A stretch of 27,050 nucleotides of DNA. Source: an uncultured Lachnospiraceae bacterium. Its GTDB lineage: Bacteria > Bacillota > Clostridia > Lachnospirales > Lachnospiraceae. The stretch is from positions 1-27,050 of the forward strand of contig CAJTNT010000048.1 of NCBI GenBank assembly GCA_910577785.1. Direction: 5' to 3'. This document shows, one piece after another, positions 16,678 to 24,130 of the stretch (positions are counted from its first letter, which is position 1; each line of letters opens with the position of its first letter). The position numbers and the translations under genes were made by a program. The notes beneath the pieces were generated by a model. It was not told where the DNA came from. It made no database searches and worked only from the letters and a program-made list of their open reading frames with translations.

Positions 16678-18219
16678 TTAATAGCCCAACTCCCGATCAA
16701 TCACTGTCCCGTCAATGGCATTGATGGTCATGAAACTCCGGGTCGCATGTTCCCCATTGTTTTTATCATACCCTTCGTCTGTCTCCACATCAAACCCGCC
16801 AAAGAAATCCCACACCGGAACCATCAGCCCAGTATCGCTGTCCGTGGTGGGGTCATAAATCCGGCTATATCCCAGCACGATTTTCCTGATATGGAACGTC
16901 CTCTGCTTCTCAAAATCCGCCATATCTGCATTGGTCACTTCCATCATCTGCTCGTAAATCTTAATGATGCTGTCAAAATCCATCAGCTTCACATGCTCTG
17001 TCTGCACTTCTCCAACCTCATAAGGATTCATAATCTCCACTTCCTGAATGCCGTCGTCCCCTACAATTACCTCGCACCTCTCATAGCTCCAAGGCGTCAG
17101 TGTGCTGTCCATATCCTCCAGGCCGCCCCCATAGGAGCTGGTAAAAGTCACAGGCACGCCATCCAGTACACGGGCAAAGTGGAAATAATATCCCCCATCC
17201 AGCACAGTATCTTCATTTGTCCCATTCTCCCCATGGCTGAACAGCGCATAATCCCAGCCATACACTTTCCAGTCCCAGCCCAGCCTGTCAATGGCTTCCT
17301 CTGCCGCCTTCTGGGCATCCGCAAGGGAGATATCCGCCAATTTCTGCATCGTTTCCTCCGACATATGATCCTGATCCGCGCCCTCTGCATCCAGCAGATA
17401 CTCTCCCTCGATCCATGATGTAAACTCCCGGCTATCCTGCACATCGTCCCGCCGCTTTGTAATCTTTACCTTAAGGTCTGGCGCAAGGCCATAGGAGATT
17501 TGGTAACTATAGACGCCGTGGCTGGTTTCCACCATCCCCCAAAAGCTGTCTTTATCCACCCCCGTCTGCTCTTCACTCCCTTTGCCGCTGACCCACTCTA
17601 TGCCAAAGGCCGGCTTCACTTCTTCCTTCACGACCTCGTCTGGCGCAGACTTCATCTCTTCCTCATCCCTGGCAATCTGCGCGTCAATGTCATAATACAG
17701 CTCGCCGTTTTCATCCTTCCCATATTCATACGGATCCAGGTTGCCCTCTGCCTTATATTTCTTAAGGTTGGTGATATCCTTCTGGTAATCCTCCTTGGTC
17801 CATTGCGTATAGGAATACATATGATACACCTTATCCCCCTCGAAAAATGCCTTTGTGAAATGATCTATCAGCTCCTGGTTCACTTCCTTGGCCGCAACGG
17901 CATACGTATTCATGGAACTGACTTCCGGCAGGATTACCTCCGCATCTGTCTCGATTACCAGCCTGCCGTCCTCGTAGCTTTCCTGGTTCTTATAATGCTC
18001 CGGCGCCCCCAGCGACTCCCGCAGGGACTTCGCCGCCGTGCCGCCTGCATTCCCTGCGTCCCCAGCGTTTCCTGCGTCCTCAGGTTCCTCGCTCTGATAG
18101 TTCTTGATGCTGTCTGCACCCTTTTCCCTGACAATGGACTCCTTGGGCGTTTCCTGACAGCCCGCCAGGGCGCATATGCTAAGGCAGATTGCCGCGGCTA
18201 AGATATATTTCCTTTTCAT
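16678..18219 (-). CDS. Lipoprotein, DUF6034-like
   Basis: 513 residues. The signal peptide ends in the lipobox LAGC (Cys 21), so the protein is lipid-anchored outside the membrane. A low-complexity stretch (AGNAGDAGNAGG) follows. The segment SLGAPEHYKNQESYEDGRLVIETDAEVILPEVSSMNTYAV in outline and the ending FMTINAIDGTVIDRELGY resemble DUF6034 lipoproteins as I remember them, a family of unknown function in Clostridia. It is the first gene of the operon (ribosome site AAAGGATGGG). With the kinase directly behind it, a sensing partner or ligand-binding role is plausible but is inference. Confidence 0.75.
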   Translation of the reverse strand: MKRKYILAAAICLSICALAGCQETPKESIVREKGADSIKNYQSEEPEDAGNAGDAGNAGGTAAKSLRESLGAPEHYKNQESYEDGRLVIETDAEVILPEVSSMNTYAVAAKEVNQELIDHFTKAFFEGDKVYHMYSYTQWTKEDYQKDITNLKKYKAEGNLDPYEYGKDENGELYYDIDAQIARDEEEMKSAPDEVVKEEVKPAFGIEWVSGKGSEEQTGVDKDSFWGMVETSHGVYSYQISYGLAPDLKVKITKRRDDVQDSREFTSWIEGEYLLDAEGADQDHMSEETMQKLADISLADAQKAAEEAIDRLGWDWKVYGWDYALFSHGENGTNEDTVLDGGYYFHFARVLDGVPVTFTSSYGGGLEDMDSTLTPWSYERCEVIVGDDGIQEVEIMNPYEVGEVQTEHVKLMDFDSIIKIYEQMMEVTNADMADFEKQRTFHIRKIVLGYSRIYDPTTDSDTGLMVPVWDFFGGFDVETDEGYDKNNGEHATRSFMTINAIDGTVIDRELGY

Positions 18220-18405
18220 GGCCCGTTTCCCATCCTTTCTTAAAATCTTATTATCCTCTCTCTGCTTCCAGCATACCAGCTTTCCCTCTGCAAATATTCA
18301 ATCAGTTGTAAAGAATCCGTAAATCCATCATCCCTCCTGCCGCCAGAAACCCGCCGCAAAATGAAAATTACGTTACTATCATAAACCTTTTCATACCTGA
18401 ATCAT

Positions 18406-18432
18406 TAATTAATTCCCACTTTTTGCCGATAT
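18406..18432 (+). promoter_or_regulatory. Sigma-28 (FliA/SigD) promoter of the FliD-like gene
   Basis: TAAT at 18406-18409, a spacer of 15 bases, and GCCGATAT at 18425-18432. The sigma-28 consensus is TAAA-N15-GCCGATAA, so eleven of twelve positions either match or show the common A/T end variant. It lies about 75 bases before the FliD-like start codon. The rest of the 286-base gap 18220-18505 should also hold the leftward promoter of the lipoprotein operon, but I could not find a convincing one. Confidence 0.75.
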
Positions 18433-18505
18433 ACATACATAATACATGGAGTACTTACCCCCCGTGTTTTACACGATTTCAAGGATGAAAGGAGGGGATG
18501 CGCCT

Positions 18506-19804
18506 ATGGCCGGTATTAATACCGCTTATAATTACTATTTGAGTACTTATGCCAACCAATCGGCTTCCCGCTACGATTCGCACAAGAAGAGCGAATTGCG
18601 CAATATATACAACCGAATCGTTAAGATTAACAAGGACTCCCCACTCTATAAGATCCGGCACTCGGAAAATGTCCAGAAGTTTGCCATTGACATCAAGGAA
18701 AGCACCCGCGCGATCAAGAACGTCATCGCTTCCCTTTCCGATGCAGAGGAAGGGATTGGCAATGCTTTTCAGAAGAAAATAGCCGTTTCTTCTCAGGAGG
18801 ACATTGTTTCCGCTGATTATATCGGCAACAGCCGGAACTTAAACGGAGAGGAAACGTTCCAGGTTGAAGTAAAGGAACTGGCTGCACCGCAGATTAACCT
18901 GGGGAATTTTCTGGATAAGAACCGTCTGAACCTCAAGCCCGGCACATATTCCTTTGATTTGGAAAACAGCACATCTTCCTATGAGTTCCAGTTTTCCATC
19001 AGCCCGGACGATACGAATTACTCCATCCAGAATAAGCTGGCGAACTTAATCAGCAATGCAGATATCGGGCTGCGCACTTCCGTTATTGAGGATTCCGATG
19101 GCCTGAGCGCATTACAGATTGAATCCGTCTCTACTGGGCTTGCAGATGGAGAAGACGGCCTGTTCTCCATTGCGCCGCAGATTAACCGGGATTCCATTGC
19201 CGCCATTGAGGCGCTTGGCATTGACCATGTCGCCCAGCAGGCGCAGAACTCCCGTTTCCTGCTAAATGGCATGGAGCGTTATTCCCACTCCAATACCTTT
19301 ACGGTGAACAATATGTTCGAGCTGACGCTCCGGGGAATTAGCGAAGAAGATAACCCAGCCATTATCGGCTTCAAGACCAACGCCGAGGCTATGGCGGATA
19401 ATATCCAGACCCTGGTGGACTCTTACAATTCCATCCTGCACACAGCCAACAAATATGCCGGCCTGCAGCAGCAGAGTACCAAGCTCTACCAGGATATGAG
19501 CAGCACGGCCTTCACTTACCAGAACAGCCTGGAAAGCATGGGCTTATTAGTGGAAGGATCTGGCGAGATTACCATAGACAGGGCATTACTGACAGAGGCT
19601 GTCTCCGATGAACATGCCAAGGATAATCTGTCCGTACTGAATAATTTTAAAGACATGCTGAATACCAAGGCCAACAATGCCTCGCTTGACCCGATGAAAT
19701 ACGTGGATAAAATGCTAGTCACATACAAGAGGCCGGGCAAGAACCTGGTGACCCCTTACATCACTTCCATTTATTCAGGGATGATGATGGATCGGTATTG
19801 TTAG
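18506..19804 (+). CDS. FliD-like flagellar filament cap / hook-associated protein
   Basis: About 432 residues. The ATG at 18506 follows GGAGGGG; an in-frame ATG at 18446 has no such site. The N-terminal 90 residues are helical (YNYYLSTYANQSASRYDSHKK onward). They are followed by a FliD_N-like beta part with TFQVEVKELAAPQI. Near the C-terminus, ADNIQTLVDSYNSILHTANKYAG is typical of FliD_C. FliD proteins sit at the filament tip and help flagellin assemble outside the cell. Residues 1-90 do not look like ordinary FliD, and the protein is at the short end for the family, so it may be a specialised or accessory cap. The sigma-28 promoter supports a flagellar role. It converges on a flagellin gene. 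Confidence 0.72.
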   Translation: MAGINTAYNYYLSTYANQSASRYDSHKKSELRNIYNRIVKINKDSPLYKIRHSENVQKFAIDIKESTRAIKNVIASLSDAEEGIGNAFQKKIAVSSQEDIVSADYIGNSRNLNGEETFQVEVKELAAPQINLGNFLDKNRLNLKPGTYSFDLENSTSSYEFQFSISPDDTNYSIQNKLANLISNADIGLRTSVIEDSDGLSALQIESVSTGLADGEDGLFSIAPQINRDSIAAIEALGIDHVAQQAQNSRFLLNGMERYSHSNTFTVNNMFELTLRGISEEDNPAIIGFKTNAEAMADNIQTLVDSYNSILHTANKYAGLQQQSTKLYQDMSSTAFTYQNSLESMGLLVEGSGEITIDRALLTEAVSDEHAKDNLSVLNNFKDMLNTKANNASLDPMKYVDKMLVTYKRPGKNLVTPYITSIYSGMMMDRYC

Positions 19805-19828
19805 GCGCCTGCCGAAAACCTGATAAAT

Positions 19829-19875
19829 ATAGATAAAATCCCGATGCACAATAGGTACATCGGGATTTTATCTAT
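19829..19875. terminator. Bidirectional terminator between FliD-like and flagellin genes
   Basis: 19829-19846 is the exact reverse complement of 19858-19875, an 18-base stem with an 11-base loop. The stem carries A-rich and T-rich ends on both strands. It lies between two convergent genes and can end both transcripts. Confidence 0.88.
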
Positions 19876-19899
19876 TACCAAGCCGATTCATCCTCTGCT

Positions 19900-20691
19900 C
19901 TATGACTGGAACCTCAGCAGCTGGATAAACCTGCCGTTTTCATTCTCCTGGTTCCGCTGCATCATCAGGCGGTACTCCTGGAGCAGGCTATTCTTCTTCA
20001 TATCGGAGACAGCCTGCCCATAATCCAAATCTTCCAGGCGGCTGCGCGACGCGGTGATATTATAGGATGCATAGGCATTGTAATTGATGGTATGCCCTAG
20101 GCGGTTGTACGCTGCGCCCAGCCCGCTCCTGGCGGATGATACCTTATCAATGGCGCTGTCAATGGTGGAGATATCGAACTCCTTAGTCACATCAAAATCT
20201 GCAATCCCCAAGGACTCCAATACCGCATTGGGCATATTGATATCCATCCCGCTGCCGTCTGGCCCGGACGCCACATGGGAACTCCCCATGGAACCGTCCA
20301 GAAGGTTCCTGCCATTGAACTGTGTATTCTTGCCTGCATCGGAAATGGACTGCTTAAGCTGGTCAATTTCCTGCTGGATAGCCGCACGGTCATCCTCTCC
20401 ATAAATTGCCGTATTGGAAGCCTGGATGCCCAATTCGCGGATCCTCTGCAGGGAATCTGTAATCGTGGAGAGGGAACCATCTGCCACATTTACCATATCC
20501 TGGGAAGTCGCCGCATTGCGGGTCCCCATATCATATCCGTTGCTCTGGGAGAGCATCTTCTGTGCAATCGCAAGCCCTGCTGCATTATCTGCCGCAGAAT
20601 TGATTTTCTTGCCGCTGGACAGCTGCTGGTAATTCCGCTGTAAATTCTGATACAAAGATACATTTTGGCTTCTGCCTATTCCTGAAATCAT
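19900..20691 (-). CDS. Short flagellin
   Basis: About 263 residues. The N-terminal D0/D1 part is classical: LSSGKKINSAADNAAGLAIAQKM, then SLSTITDSLQRIRELGIQASN, and DRAAIQQEIDQLKQSI with FNGRNLLDG. The variable middle is very small (about residues 130-165, rich in Ser, Gly and Asp). The C-terminal D1 is recognisable (GLGAAYNRLGHTINYNAYASYNITASRSRLEDLD). The final D0 segment is unusual: it reads DMKKNSLLQEYRLMMQRNQENENGRFIQLLRFQS instead of the common NILAQAG-xxMLAQAN ending. The start at 20691 has GGAGGG six bases before it. Flagellins are exported and polymerise as the filament. The odd end suggests a minor or specialised flagellin. The nearby sugar genes suggest it is glycosylated, which is inference. 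Confidence 0.88.
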   Translation of the reverse strand: MISGIGRSQNVSLYQNLQRNYQQLSSGKKINSAADNAAGLAIAQKMLSQSNGYDMGTRNAATSQDMVNVADGSLSTITDSLQRIRELGIQASNTAIYGEDDRAAIQQEIDQLKQSISDAGKNTQFNGRNLLDGSMGSSHVASGPDGSGMDINMPNAVLESLGIADFDVTKEFDISTIDSAIDKVSSARSGLGAAYNRLGHTINYNAYASYNITASRSRLEDLDYGQAVSDMKKNSLLQEYRLMMQRNQENENGRFIQLLRFQS

Positions 20692-20737
20692 ACTAGACCC
20701 TCCTTCCTCATATCTCAATTTTCTATGGTTTGCTCAT

Positions 20738-20766
20738 ATTATAACAGAGGAAATCGGATTTCTCAA
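20738..20766 (-). promoter_or_regulatory. Sigma-A-type promoter of the flagellin gene
   Basis: On the minus strand, TTGAGA (20766-20761), exactly 17 bases, then a perfect TATAAT (20743-20738). The start codon is about 45 bases downstream. No sigma-28 site with a correct -35 was found here, unlike at the FliD-like gene. Confidence 0.75.
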
Positions 20767-20828
20767 CGGATATTTCCAAAAATTCATGAATTTTCCACAA
20801 TTTGTTGCGATTCATGGGTTGGGGAGAG

Positions 20829-20985
20829 TGGCCATATGAGACGCTGCGGAAGTGGGAGGCTGCAACAGAAACGCGCTCCCGCTCCGATCGGGACGCAGCA
20901 GTACTAAGCTCGAAAACACCTCGCTAAGTACCGACGTCCCTTTAGGGTTTCTTTATGCAGCCTCCCACTTCCTACGCTACAGATT
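20829..20985. ncRNA. Structured dispersed element, complete copy
   Basis: Arms 20848-20864 and 20956-20972 are perfect 17-base inverted repeats enclosing 91 bases. Inside are further hairpins: TCCCG/CGGGA (20877-20893), GTACTAAGC/GCTAAGTAC (20901-20931, one mismatch) and CCC-TTTA-GGG (20938-20947). Bases 20829-20907 recur at the right edge (26970-27050) with few differences. It has no open frame of note. It lies between the 121-residue gene and the flagellin promoter. It could be a structured RNA, a small mobile element or a terminator-like repeat; the sequence does not decide which strand is used. Confidence 0.55.
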
Positions 20986-21002
20986 GAAAACCACTACATT
21001 CC

Positions 21003-21368
21003 CTACATAGCCACAATTTCTTTTGCTGCCTTGCCCAGTTCCTCAAACATGGGCAGGGCTTCTTCCAGGGCTTTGGCCATCTCTTTGTCCACTTTCCCCT
21101 CCAGGGCTTTGCTCAGCTTGAGGATCCCGCTGTTCATATCTTCTTTCTTAATGCGCTCTTCTTTCTCATTAATCAATTCCATGGTACCGTTTAAAATACC
21201 GATTTCCCAATTAATGCCTTTGATGATCTCATCCAGGAATTGATCCGTATCCTCCTTCCTGTCGCCGTCCAATTCCTTAATCACGCTATGGATGCTTTTC
21301 ATCAGCCGCTCATTATAATCTCCCAGTACCTCCAGTGCCTCTATCTGCTGTGCGCGAAGATCTTCCAT
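21003..21368 (-). CDS. Small helical protein of the flagellin cluster, possible chaperone
   Basis: 121 residues, almost entirely predicted helix and rich in Glu and Lys, with no signal or membrane segment, so cytoplasmic. A strong AAAGGAGG site precedes the ATG. The core DEIIKGINWEIGILNGTMELINEKEERI and the end LEEALPMFEELGKAAKEIV resemble short proteins in Lachnospiraceae flagellar clusters that are sometimes labelled molecular chaperone. That link is from memory and unproven. The position between flagellin and glycosyltransferases fits a flagellin-binding helper, in the manner of FliS or FlgN, but no FliS motif is seen. Confidence 0.7.
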   Translation of the reverse strand: MEDLRAQQIEALEVLGDYNERLMKSIHSVIKELDGDRKEDTDQFLDEIIKGINWEIGILNGTMELINEKEERIKKEDMNSGILKLSKALEGKVDKEMAKALEEALPMFEELGKAAKEIVAM

Positions 21369-21403
21369 TTTTCTGTTTCCTCCTTTTTTTCTGAAATGAA
21401 TTT

Positions 21404-21550
21404 CTGTAGTTTTTATCTTACTATGGGCTGCTTTGTTCCAGTAGTTTTATCTTTCTCTGGGCAGGTTTCTTACAGTAGTTTTTATCTCTCTGGGCAGGTT
21501 TCTTACAGTAGTTTTTATCTCTCTGGGCAGGTTTCTTACAGTAGTTTATG
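21404..21550. repeat. 33-bp tandem repeat in the gap before the 121-residue gene
   Basis: Units beginning TGGGCAGG start at 21458, 21491 and 21524, an exact 33-base period. A degenerate unit precedes them from about 21404 and a partial one ends near 21550. The units from 21458 onward are almost identical. They occupy half of the 303-base gap 21369-21671 and lie upstream of the 121-residue gene. Confidence 0.85.
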
Positions 21551-21633
21551 TTTATTGCTCTGTTTTTTGTTGTATTACGCTCTGCAGATAACCTTCCAGC
21601 TCCTGTTATCTTTGGCGAAGGCTGCCCATGCCC

Positions 21634-21667
21634 AGCCTTTGAAACGTAACGATTAACGCTTCAAAGG
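21634..21667 (-). terminator. Hairpin right after the glycosyltransferase gene
   Basis: GCCTTTGAA on the minus strand just past the stop pairs with TTCAAAGGC, with a further CGT/ACG inside. No T-run follows, so it may be a processing or pausing hairpin and not a full terminator. Confidence 0.45.
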
Positions 21668-21671
21668 CATT

Positions 21672-22838
21672 TCAGCAGAGGCATCCCAGCATCTGCCGTA
21701 CCCTGGTCTCCAGGGAATATTGCTCTTTTGCCTTTTGATAGCCGTTCCTGGCAATTTCTTCCCGTTCCTCGTTATGCGCCAGGTAATATCTGATTTTCTC
21801 CACCAGTTCCTCCTCGCTGGCAAAGGCCTCCAGATCCTTCCCCACCTCAAAATACTCTGGTATCTCGCTTTGGAAGTTAGTAAGCAGAAAACCGCCTGCG
21901 CCCAGGATGTCCCAGATGCGCAGGGGCAGGCCGCTCCGTATCGGCTTGGAGGTAAAGTTCAAGTTTATCTTCGAGAACAGAAATACCTTGGGCATCTCTG
22001 TAGTAGTCTTGGCCAGGCCGCGGTAGTGGGCGTGGGGCAAGGGGCTAAAGTCGCTTGCCGTATATAAGTCCAGGCTAAATTCTTCTGACACCCGCCCCAG
22101 CAGGCGCAGGCGCTCCTGCTCCGTCACCTTGTTGCCCAGGTAGAGATGCGCCATCGCCGCACGGTCATTATGCTCCGCACGCTCTGGAAATTGGTAAAAG
22201 GGCACCTGCTTCTTAAATTCCTCCAAGATACTGTCGGTGATGCAGTCCTCCAGGAAATTGTAGCCATAAATTTTCAGCTGCGCCTCAATCACGCCGTCCA
22301 AGTAGCCTTTCAGGTAAGAATCCCCTTTCAGGCGGTTATAGGGGCACTTCTCCGTATATAAAGAGCCGACAAAAGAAACGTCAGCGGAATATTTCTCCCG
22401 GTCTGCCTCTGTGGCATCCGCCAGCAGGGAATCCAGGCGGCCGTAGTCCGCCCCCAGCGGAAGGTAAAAAATGCCTTGCGGATTCTGCGGGTGAAATTCC
22501 TCATACATAGCATAGTCAAAGAGGAATATGCGGTTCCAGGGATTGCGGATGGAATGTGAGTACAGCTCCATCACTGGGCAGTCCACAACCCAGCAGACAT
22601 ACGGAATATGGAAAATATTGCATACCTCCGAGACAATCGGAAAAAAATTAATACTAAACACAGCCTGGCAGGGCTTTTTCTTCAGAGCCTGGGCGACCAA
22701 ATCCATCTGTGCTTTTGCGCCAATGGATTTATTCGTCATTTCTTCCGTAATTTCGCTGACAGCATGCCCGAGCCTGCGCAAGATAGCAATGATATCTGGC
22801 TCACAGATGCTGTTGTAGCGGTAAAATAAGACTTCCAT
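21672..22838 (-). CDS. CgeB/DUF3880-like glycosyltransferase
   Basis: About 388 residues. ATG 22838 has GGGAGG seven bases upstream; an in-frame upstream ATG would put that site in the protein. The start EVLFYRYNSICEPDIIAILRRLGHAV and the middle FSINFFPIVSEVCNIFHIPYVCWVVDCP are typical of DUF3880. The C-terminal part (KINLNFTSKPIRSGLPLRIWDILGAGGFLLTNFQSEIPEYFEVGKDLEAF in outline) is the GT-B nucleotide-sugar-binding half, with the conserved P-LR-WD--GAGGFLLTN pattern. It likely transfers a sugar in the cytoplasm. Clostridial flagellar loci often carry such enzymes, so flagellin is the likely acceptor, as inference. The donor sugar is unknown. The 147-base gap upstream shows no clear promoter. 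Confidence 0.82.
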   Translation of the reverse strand: MEVLFYRYNSICEPDIIAILRRLGHAVSEITEEMTNKSIGAKAQMDLVAQALKKKPCQAVFSINFFPIVSEVCNIFHIPYVCWVVDCPVMELYSHSIRNPWNRIFLFDYAMYEEFHPQNPQGIFYLPLGADYGRLDSLLADATEADREKYSADVSFVGSLYTEKCPYNRLKGDSYLKGYLDGVIEAQLKIYGYNFLEDCITDSILEEFKKQVPFYQFPERAEHNDRAAMAHLYLGNKVTEQERLRLLGRVSEEFSLDLYTASDFSPLPHAHYRGLAKTTTEMPKVFLFSKINLNFTSKPIRSGLPLRIWDILGAGGFLLTNFQSEIPEYFEVGKDLEAFASEEELVEKIRYYLAHNEEREEIARNGYQKAKEQYSLETRVRQMLGCLC

Positions 22839-22985
22839 AGGGAATCCTCCCAAAAATATCAAATGTATCGTAAGATCCCTTGCTTTCGCTATGGGAAATG
22901 TCAAATACTACAGACTGCCAAAAGTTACCATTGAACAATATATGCCAATCAGGCTTTTCGTAAGCAGCGTACACGCAATCATCCC

Positions 22986-24023
22986 TTAGCGGGAAAGATC
23001 CGCAATTACCTGGCCGATATACGTCCTGTCCTGAATCGGGGCAATGGGCTGTTCTTCCCTGATTTCGTTGTTGTATTTCCCCTCTATCGGGACACGGTGA
23101 TCAACCCCCTGCAAGTACCACTCATACTCCAAATCAACGTGGCCGATATCTACCGCCTGGCGGCCTGCCTTGCACAAATCGCTGGCCAGCACGGTGGCGG
23201 TGGGACCCAGAGCCAGCAGGAACAGGCTGTCTTCGGGCTGCTCCATACAGGCGTCAAGGATTTGCGGATACCTAGAAAATGCATTTTCCGCAGGCGCCAA
23301 TATTCTCTGGATGCTGCCGGCATTGCCAAAGAGGTCATTGCCTACGCCCAGGCCTGTCATCTTGCCCTCCACTAAAATGCATCTGCGCCCGTCCCAGATT
23401 CTCTTCAGGTTCTGGAAGCGCCTCCCAGGAGCCTCCGTCTTGCTGTCCTGGTAAATGATATATGGCCTGGTGACATACGCGTCATAATATGTTTTCTGCG
23501 GGCTTAAAAGGGACAGATGCTCCTGGCGTACCATCGGCGTCAGGTAGGCACGGATTTCACGCTTTGCCTGAGCGGTATACTTCTCCAGGCTGCCATAATT
23601 GTCGGCAATCCCCAGCAGCAGATTCTCGTCCTCCGACTGCAGCACCTCTTTTAAGCGTTCCTGCAGGGCGGCATCCCGCTGGGATTGGAACCTGTGGCGC
23701 AGGCGTCCTGCAATTGCCGCAAACTCCCCGTCCCCAAAACGGGCGAGGGACTTCCCATGGCCTACGATCTCCTCTATGGCGGCCTCCCCAGGCAGAATCC
23801 GCGGAAAATACGTACCTTCCTGCGGCTGCTGCAGCAATGCGCGCAATTCGTAGGATATATTCTCCTGGAAATGGACATTGTCCTGCTGGTTCATCTCCAC
23901 CCATTCCAGCATCTGCTTCTGCCCGCGGATCAAACGCTTATTCTCTTCTTCTAACTGGCAGACCTTATTCTGTATCCTCTCCACAATATCCAAAAGCCTC
24001 AGAAACTGCTGTTCTAATTCCAT
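22986..24023 (-). CDS. GT-D fold glycosyltransferase with N-terminal coiled coil
   Basis: 345 residues. Residues 1-65 form a likely coiled coil (LLDIVERIQNKVCQLEEENKRLIRGQKQ in outline). From about residue 80 comes a GT-D domain (DUF1792-type): KSLARFGDGEF with the Asp-Gly-Glu at 98-100, then LLLGIADNYGSLEKY, TYYDAYVTRPYI, RCILVEGKMTGLGVGNDLFGNA, and LFLLALGPTATVLASDLCKAGRQAVDIGHVDLEYEW in outline. The last block is a strong family marker. GT-D enzymes are known to extend O-linked glycans on serine-rich adhesins. Here the flagellar setting suggests flagellin or its glycan as the acceptor. It probably works with the next gene. Confidence 0.83.
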   Translation of the reverse strand: MELEQQFLRLLDIVERIQNKVCQLEEENKRLIRGQKQMLEWVEMNQQDNVHFQENISYELRALLQQPQEGTYFPRILPGEAAIEEIVGHGKSLARFGDGEFAAIAGRLRHRFQSQRDAALQERLKEVLQSEDENLLLGIADNYGSLEKYTAQAKREIRAYLTPMVRQEHLSLLSPQKTYYDAYVTRPYIIYQDSKTEAPGRRFQNLKRIWDGRRCILVEGKMTGLGVGNDLFGNAGSIQRILAPAENAFSRYPQILDACMEQPEDSLFLLALGPTATVLASDLCKAGRQAVDIGHVDLEYEWYLQGVDHRVPIEGKYNNEIREEQPIAPIQDRTYIGQVIADLSR

Positions 24024-24086
24024 TTACCAATCCCTTCTCTTTCCGCAACGTTTCCTAGTTACCAGTACGGCCAGCGCAGTAAATGC

Positions 24087-24122
24087 CCTCACTCCGTTAG
24101 GGCGAACCGGCTGAATCGTTAC
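24087..24122. repeat. Short hairpin region between GT-D and legB genes
   Basis: GCCCT-CACTCCGTT-AGGGC forms a small hairpin near 24085-24103. CTGAATCGTTAC at 24111-24122 is the reverse complement of 3494-3505. No T-run is present. The function is unclear; it may belong to a dispersed repeat family. Confidence 0.3.
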
Positions 24123-24130
24123 CTTTTCCG

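Noticed and set aside
11585..18201. Frames opposite or inside the ABC operon genes
   Set aside because: All overlap genes with recognisable motifs and have none of their own. None encodes a response regulator.
20738..20790. Sigma-28 promoter for the flagellin (TCCGATTT at about 20758-20751)
   Set aside because: It lacks a TAAA at the right distance and lies inside the spacer of a much better sigma-A-type promoter.
21404..21550. CRISPR array
   Set aside because: The 33-base units are directly adjacent with no unique spacers and no cas genes are near.
21404..21550. Array of sigma-28 promoters, because each minus-strand unit has GATAAAAAC
   Set aside because: Only half of the -10 matches and no TAAA lies 15 bases upstream in any unit.
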